Source of the DNA: Planktotalea sp.
GTDB taxonomy: Bacteria; Pseudomonadota; Alphaproteobacteria; Rhodobacterales; Rhodobacteraceae
Assembly: GCF_018607965.1 (NCBI RefSeq)
Contig: NZ_JABBAM010000160.1
Span: 1-39,771 of the forward strand
Direction of reading: 5' to 3'
Length of the DNA stretch: 39,771 nucleotides
The first letter of the stretch is position 1; the number at the start of each line of letters is the position of its first letter. The notes beneath the pieces were generated by a model, which saw nothing but the letters and a program-made list of their open reading frames with translations, ran no database searches and was not told where the DNA came from. Below, piece by piece: positions 35,242 through 39,771 of this stretch. The position numbers and the translations under genes are program-made.

Positions 35242-35700
35242 GTGTTTGCTGCACAAAAGCTGACCCCAATAGGAGCGTTGATCATCGCCGATCTTACCCA
35301 ACTCATCTATATGTCACAGCCCTTCGGATACGATGGGCCTACGCTTGGCGCTATCTTGCTGGACGCGCGTCGATGTAATGAACGCGATGGTATCACGGGT
35401 GCGCTGGTGTGCCGCCATGATGTCTATCTACAATTGCTGGAAGGTCCGCAAAAAGAGGTTGAAGCCACCTACGCCCGTATCAAACGCGATGATCGTCACG
35501 CTGAGGTAGTGGAGCTGGTGCGCCGTACCGTTACGACACGTATTTTTGCGGATTGGGCGATGTTGCACGACCCTGAAAAATCATGGGTATGGTCGGACGC
35601 GGAAATTTCGGGCGGTGTGCTTGATCGTGCGAGCGAAGCAGACATCGTACATGTTTTTGAAACGCTCGCTGCAAAAGTCAAAGCAGAGCCGTCAGTTTAA
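35242..35700 (+). CDS. BLUF-domain blue-light sensor protein
   Basis: A single-domain flavin photoreceptor of up to 152 residues. The key residues of AppA-type BLUF domains are all present at nearly the same numbering: Tyr23, Asn46, Gln64, Trp105 and Met107. Blue light rearranges the Tyr-Gln-flavin hydrogen bonds and alters partner binding. No output domain is attached, so it would act through another protein. The start is unsure: GTG 35242 has only a weak AGG upstream, while TTG 35278 has AGGAG too close (2 nt). A seven-codon ATG ORF (35240-35263) in another frame overlaps the GTG. It is not part of the preceding operon. Confidence 0.9.
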   Translation: MFAAQKLTPIGALIIADLTQLIYMSQPFGYDGPTLGAILLDARRCNERDGITGALVCRHDVYLQLLEGPQKEVEATYARIKRDDRHAEVVELVRRTVTTRIFADWAMLHDPEKSWVWSDAEISGGVLDRASEADIVHVFETLAAKVKAEPSV

Positions 35701-35720
35701 ATCAAAGCCCAAAATTTAGC

Positions 35721-36374
35721 CTAAACCAGAGTCGCAATAATCGCCCGTAGCGTTGGGATGCCGTCACCCTTTTCAGACGATGTCACAACGATCTCTGGGA
35801 ACGCTGCTGGGTGCTTGGCCAATTCGCCGCGCACTTGATCAAGAACCTTCTCGCGATCGACCAGCTTCACTTTGTCGGTTTTGGTCAGAACGCATTGGAA
35901 CGTCACGGCGCTGGAATCTAGCAGGCTCATGATTTCGTGGTCCACCTTTTTCACACCATGGCGCGCGTCGATCAGAACGAAAGCGCGGCGTAGGGTTTGG
36001 CGGCCAGACAGGTATTGCTTTAGCAAGCGCTGCCACTTTTCCACCACAGGCAAGGGCGCGTTGGCATAACCGTAGCCGGGCAGGTCGACGAGGTAGTGTT
36101 CCTGACCTGCTGTGAAGAAGTTAATCTCTTGCGTACGACCCGGGGTGTTAGAGGCGCGTGCAAGCGCCTTGTGGCCCGTCAGCGCGTTGATTAGACTGGA
36201 CTTGCCCACGTTAGAGCGCCCAGCAAAGCAGACCTCCATACGATCCGCGTCCGGCAGACCGGACATTGCAACGACGCCTTTGACGAATTCTGTTTCACCC
36301 GCGAACAGCAAGCGACCTTTCTCAAAAGAAAATTCATCGGGCTCATCGGCGATGGGGAAGGGAAGTTGGCTCAT
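35721..36374 (-). CDS. engB: Ribosome-biogenesis GTPase EngB (YsxC/YihA)
   Basis: A 217-residue TRAFAC GTPase needed for large ribosomal subunit assembly. G1 is GRSNVGKSS at about 52-60, G3 DLPGYGYA at about 97-104, G4 TKTDK at about 164-168, and a G5-like SS lies near 199. The 4-nt overlap with the upstream MOSC gene (ATGA) puts it in a yidC-MOSC-engB unit, linking membrane insertion and ribosome assembly in expression. It converges with the BLUF gene, leaving 20 nt between stops. Confidence 0.95.
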   Translation of the reverse strand: MSQLPFPIADEPDEFSFEKGRLLFAGETEFVKGVVAMSGLPDADRMEVCFAGRSNVGKSSLINALTGHKALARASNTPGRTQEINFFTAGQEHYLVDLPGYGYANAPLPVVEKWQRLLKQYLSGRQTLRRAFVLIDARHGVKKVDHEIMSLLDSSAVTFQCVLTKTDKVKLVDREKVLDQVRGELAKHPAAFPEIVVTSSEKGDGIPTLRAIIATLV

Positions 36375-37111
36375 ATCAATTCTGCTTTGCTGCCGATTTC
36401 GATGGAGCCGCCTTTGATGACGAGAGCCCGCATTGAAAAATCACGGTGTCCAAAACTATCCAGCGCAGACACGACATCCGCATCAGGCAGGCCAGTTTCG
36501 GGATTTGTATTGGTTGCGGGGCACCGATCTGTTCGCTCTTGAGGGCGCAAAATGGCGTCACCGATCTGGATGTCACGGCCGATCCATTCAAATTCTTCCC
36601 ACTCGGGAAAGCCATCGAGCCAGATGTTTCCACGCCAGCGATGGGGGGACATATCCATGCCCAACTTGCGCTCAACCGCGCGGTGGGAGGCTGTGTTGCA
36701 AATAGTAACAGACGGGAAATCGCTGTCGGTCATACCGCGATTTGGCACTTTGACGAAGCGTTTAGATTGGGCGCGCTCGGATGGCATGATGGGCTGGACC
36801 CAATCAAGGAACGGCTGTGCTTCGCCATCAGGATTAAATGTGATGTTACCAAGCTCAGGATGGGTCAGAGACACCAAACCAGTCGCATCATCCAAAGTCG
36901 CTGTCATCGCCATCAGTTGCGGCACTTTGCTGACGCGATTGAAATTGGCGCAAGGCGACCATGCCGTGTCATCCGCCTTGGAGGCGTCATGGGCTACGGC
37001 CCAAGCACGATCGCCAGGCATGGTTTGCCCGGCGATTAATGTTGTACTGTAAACGGCTTCGCGACCATGACTTTTGATCGGATGGCGCCAAAGGGATGTG
37101 ACCTTTGCCAT
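36371..37111 (-). CDS. MOSC-domain protein (mARC/YcbX-like)
   Basis: A 246-residue protein with an N-terminal MOSC beta-barrel (VTSLWRHPIKSHGREAV, about 4-20) and a C-terminal MOSC domain. The segment RTDRCPATNTNPETG at about 198-212 contains the conserved cysteine that coordinates molybdenum in mARC and YcbX proteins. Such enzymes reduce N-hydroxylated compounds using molybdenum cofactor; activity here is inferred. ATG 37111 has AAGGA at a good distance inside the yidC end; the adjacent ATG 37114 is too close. The long upstream extension in this frame is a shadow of yidC. Confidence 0.85.
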   Translation of the reverse strand: MAKVTSLWRHPIKSHGREAVYSTTLIAGQTMPGDRAWAVAHDASKADDTAWSPCANFNRVSKVPQLMAMTATLDDATGLVSLTHPELGNITFNPDGEAQPFLDWVQPIMPSERAQSKRFVKVPNRGMTDSDFPSVTICNTASHRAVERKLGMDMSPHRWRGNIWLDGFPEWEEFEWIGRDIQIGDAILRPQERTDRCPATNTNPETGLPDADVVSALDSFGHRDFSMRALVIKGGSIEIGSKAELI

Positions 37112-38913
37112 CATTCTTCCTTGGGCTTGCGTTTGAAGCTGGATCTGATGTTGCCGAACACGTCTGGTTTCACCCCTTGGCTGCGCATTATCAAATATTG
37201 CTGCGTAAAGGTGATCGTGTTGTTGGCAATCCAGTAAATCACAAGTCCGCTCGCGAAGGTGCCAAGCATGAACATGAAGACCCATGGCATCCATGCAAAG
37301 ATCATCGCTTGGGTCGGGTCTGTGGGCGCTGGGTTCAGTTTCTGCTGCATCCACATCGAAATACCAAGCAAGATAGGCAAGATACCAAGCGAGAAGATCG
37401 CAAGGATTGAACCGGCCTCTGGTGGTGTAAAGCTAAGCAGGCCGAATAGGTTCAAGATCGAAGAGGGGTCAGGCGCGGACAGGTCGGTAATCCAGCCAAT
37501 CCAAGGCGCATGACGTAGTTCGAGCGTGACGAAAATAACCTTGTACAGCGAGAAGAAGATCGGGATCTGCACGAGGATCGGCAAACATCCAGAAGCTGGA
37601 TTTACCTTTTCCTTTTTGTACATCGCCATCATTTCTTGCTGCAGCTTTTGCTTGTCGTCGCCTGCGCGCTCTTTGATCTTTTCCATTTCAGGCTGAAGCG
37701 CCTTCATTTTGGCCATGGAAACGTTGGATTTATAGGCCAACGGGAACAGCACGAGCTTGATCAAGAAGGTCAGACCGATGATCGCCCAGCCCATGTTACC
37801 AATGAACGCGTTCAGGTAGTGAAGAACCGCGAAGATCGGTTTTGTGAAGAAAAAGAACCAACCCCAATCGATGCTGTCGATAAAACCTTCAACACCGGCT
37901 TTTTCGTAATTGCGAATGGTTTCCCATTCCTTGGCACCTGCGAACAATTGTGTCGTTGCCGTTGCTGTCGCGCCGGGGGCAAGTTTCTGTGTCGGCAGGA
38001 CTGTTTCTGTCTGATAGATATCGCGGCTTTCATCGTACTTGGCGGTCGCCTTGTAGGGGCCGGGTGCCGGGATCAGCGTCGTCATCCAGAAATGATCTGT
38101 GAAACCGATCCAGCCTTGCTCGGCCACATGTGTGACTTCAGCGCGCGCGCCCTCGTTGGCGTTCATTTCGAAATCGGGCATGTCAGAGTAATCAATCTCG
38201 GACAATTCGCCGTCGGCCATCGCAACAAGACCTTCGTGTAGAATGAAGAAATTCTTCAGATCCTGTGGTTCGCCGTGGCGCGCTAGAATTCCGTATGGGG
38301 CAAGGCTGACCGTACCAGCGCCTGTGTTCTCAACACTTTGCGTGACGGCGAACATAAAGTTCTCGTCGACTGCAATTTGGCGTGTGAACTCAAGACCAGC
38401 GTCGTTGTTCCACGTTAACGTAACGGGGGTGTTGGCCGTCAAGATTGCTCCACTGGTTGCGCTCCAAATAGTGTTGGGGCCGGGAACTTCTTCAAATGCC
38501 AGACCCGCGCCTGGGGCCCATCCGTAGAGGGCATAATAAGGGTTCGTTCCACCAACGGGGGACAACAGGTCCACGATAGGGGATGTGTCATCTACAGTGA
38601 CGTGGTAATCTTTGAGGGCCAATTCATCGATGCGGCCACCTAGCAAAGAGATAGATCCCTTTAAGCGATCGGTCTCGATCGCGATTCGCGGTGCGTCTGC
38701 GACAGGCTCCGCCGATTGTTCGGACGTGTTGGTAACATTACCGGCGACTTCATCACCCGAAGCAGTGGGCAAAACGCCCTGCCCTTCTGCGCTGATTATG
38801 GCATTGGGATCAGCAGGCGTAGGCCCTGGCGGTGGGAACAAGACGAACCACACTAGAATTACAATGAAACTCAAAGCAGTTGCGAGTATGAGATTTTTGT
38901 TCTGATCGTCCAT
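37111..38913 (-). CDS. yidC: Membrane protein insertase YidC
   Basis: A 600-residue Oxa1-family insertase. An N-terminal membrane anchor lies at about residues 6-24. A Pro/Ala/Ser-rich linker follows, then the large periplasmic beta-domain typical of Gram-negative YidC (about 60-345). The conserved core has five membrane helices (about 350-580), including WAIIGLTFLIKLVLFPLAYKSNVSMAKMKALQPEM and NPASGCLPILVQIPIFFSLYKVIF. The basic tail (SFKRKPKEE) helps ribosome contact. It inserts membrane proteins with or without SecYEG. The usual rnpA and yidD neighbours are absent here; MOSC and engB follow with overlaps. Confidence 0.97.
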   Translation of the reverse strand: MDDQNKNLILATALSFIVILVWFVLFPPPGPTPADPNAIISAEGQGVLPTASGDEVAGNVTNTSEQSAEPVADAPRIAIETDRLKGSISLLGGRIDELALKDYHVTVDDTSPIVDLLSPVGGTNPYYALYGWAPGAGLAFEEVPGPNTIWSATSGAILTANTPVTLTWNNDAGLEFTRQIAVDENFMFAVTQSVENTGAGTVSLAPYGILARHGEPQDLKNFFILHEGLVAMADGELSEIDYSDMPDFEMNANEGARAEVTHVAEQGWIGFTDHFWMTTLIPAPGPYKATAKYDESRDIYQTETVLPTQKLAPGATATATTQLFAGAKEWETIRNYEKAGVEGFIDSIDWGWFFFFTKPIFAVLHYLNAFIGNMGWAIIGLTFLIKLVLFPLAYKSNVSMAKMKALQPEMEKIKERAGDDKQKLQQEMMAMYKKEKVNPASGCLPILVQIPIFFSLYKVIFVTLELRHAPWIGWITDLSAPDPSSILNLFGLLSFTPPEAGSILAIFSLGILPILLGISMWMQQKLNPAPTDPTQAMIFAWMPWVFMFMLGTFASGLVIYWIANNTITFTQQYLIMRSQGVKPDVFGNIRSSFKRKPKEE

Positions 38914-38916
38914 GAA

Positions 38917-38999
38917 ACAGGGCCACCTGTGTTAACCGCGTTAGGGCTGCGTTCAACGATGTGTACCGCAAAAGGTCAAGCGGATTCGCCCTTTTGCGG
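38917..38999 (-). promoter_or_regulatory. Inverted repeats and probable promoter upstream of yidC
   Basis: CCGCAAAAGG (38966-38975) and CCTTTTGCGG (38990-38999) form a perfect 10-bp dyad with 14 nt between, 37 nt after the EAL gene stop; no T-run follows on either strand. Nearer yidC, on the minus strand, TTGAAC and TAACAC are 16 nt apart and could be -35 and -10. In the leader, ACAGG (38930-38926) and CCTGT (38921-38917) form a small hairpin that takes in part of AGGTGG, the likely yidC ribosome site. Functions are inferred. Confidence 0.4.
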
Positions 39000-39035
39000 G
39001 CCTGCTGAGGCGCACAATCGCGCATAAGCGCGTGA

Positions 39036-39771
39036 TCAGCTGGTTTTGCGTCCAATCTCGGGGGTGGGGGACTGCTTGGCTTGGTAGGTCTTTAACCATT
39101 CAAGGGTTTGCTCAAACGGCATAGGTTTAGCGATCCCAAAGCCCTGAACATAGCGGCAGCCAAGCTGCGCCAGGATCGCATGTTCGCCCAAGGTTTCGAC
39201 CCCTTCCGCAAGACAACTTAAATTCAAGCGTTCGGCCATAATCAGGATTGTCGCAACCATTTTTTGTTGTTCATTGTCCAGATCCGCTTTGGACACAAAC
39301 GAGCGGTCAATTTTCAAACGACTAACTGGAAGTCTGCGCAAAGTCGATATTGATGCATGTCCAGTTCCAAAGTCATCCAGATCAATTTGACAACCAAGGT
39401 TTGAAAGCTGCGTTACGTTTCGAACAATGACATCGTCTGCATCACCAGCGATCACGCTTTCCAGAACTTCGATGCTTAGACGTTCGGGGGCAATGTTATA
39501 GCGATCCAGTTCCCAAGCGACCTTTTAGCAAAGGCGTAAGTTTGTGAGATCACTCTCAGAAAAGTTTATGCCAATAGAGTCGACTTTGAATCCTGCTTTG
39601 TCCCATTGAGCCAGTGCGTTTAAACCCTGTGCAAGCATGATGGTTGTAAGGTGTTCCATTTGCCCGCTCTTTTCCAGCACGGGCATAAAGGCTGCTGGTG
39701 CAAGCCAGGTTCCATCTGCGTTGCGCCAGCGCGCGAGGGCTTCGAAGCCACTGATATTGCCGGTGTCGGTG
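39036..39771 (-). pseudogene. EAL-domain c-di-GMP phosphodiesterase with one in-frame stop (partial)
   Basis: The minus-strand frame reads continuously from the right window edge to the TAG/TGA-type end at 39036 except for one TAA at 39525-39527. Before it are the EAL motif (GFEALARW) and the metal-binding INFSE; after it IEVLES, LDDFGTGHAS, LKIDRSF, AEGVET and the terminal YVQGFGIAKP. All are the active-site motifs of EAL enzymes, which hydrolyse cyclic-di-GMP. The codon lies in LRLC-stop-KVAWELDR, where a Gln or Glu codon would fit, so a single base change explains it. The N-terminal part, possibly a GGDEF or sensor domain, is outside the window. Pseudogene or sequence error. Confidence 0.85.

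Overview
The window looks like chromosomal DNA of a Roseobacter-group Rhodobacteraceae (Alphaproteobacteria). That is an inference from protein style and gene order: mreB-mreC-mreD-mrdA-rodA, an Fe-S cryptochrome/photolyase, a reductive pyrimidine-degradation cluster with RutR, and yidC-MOSC-engB. It is dense and mostly housekeeping. No rRNA, tRNA, CRISPR array, insertion sequence or prophage was seen. Many genes overlap by 4 nt (ATGA), and four convergent pairs overlap at their stop codons.

Layout. 1-112: the first codons of a capsule-export-type ABC ATPase running off the left edge. 363-1756: a UDG-family protein coupled to an SseB-family protein. 1753-8322 (minus): the cell-elongation operon mreB-mreC-mreD-mrdA-rodA, with a hydroxyacid dehydrogenase (ghrA-like) as its last gene. 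8485-10251 (minus): leuA behind an undocumented leucine-rich leader peptide and two mutually exclusive RNA helices that look like an attenuator. 10333-12524: a short-chain dehydrogenase overlapping an Fe-S photolyase. 12521-13978 (minus): an exported protein made almost wholly of MORN repeats. 14134-16665: nadE and kynA. 16666-17215: an AT-rich gap with one doubtful small ORF and a strong terminator. 17216-20170 (minus): GST, malonyl-CoA synthetase and a DUF4442 protein.

20230-23476 holds intact gltX between two broken genes: a DUF1801 gene with two single-base losses and a MATE exporter gene with one. 23473-27202 (minus) is a GGCT-like gene with the ybbA-ybbP ABC exporter, divergent from a tesA-like esterase (27232-27933). 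27919-35116 is a pyrimidine catabolism module: divergent RutR, a RutR-type operator, pydC- and pydB-like hydrolases and a complete NitT/TauT-type ABC importer, closed by a strong terminator. Two of its gene junctions carry copies of the same palindromic element. 35242-35700 encodes a BLUF photoreceptor. 35721-38913 (minus) is yidC-MOSC-engB. At the right edge is an EAL phosphodiesterase gene with all visible catalytic motifs but one in-frame TAA.

The most interesting non-coding signals are the leuA leader, the RutR operator and the twin palindromic elements. The most interesting coding oddities are the strict two-repeat (46-residue) periodicity of the MORN protein, the single nonsense codon in the EAL gene, and the frameshifts flanking gltX, which may be real decay or assembly errors.
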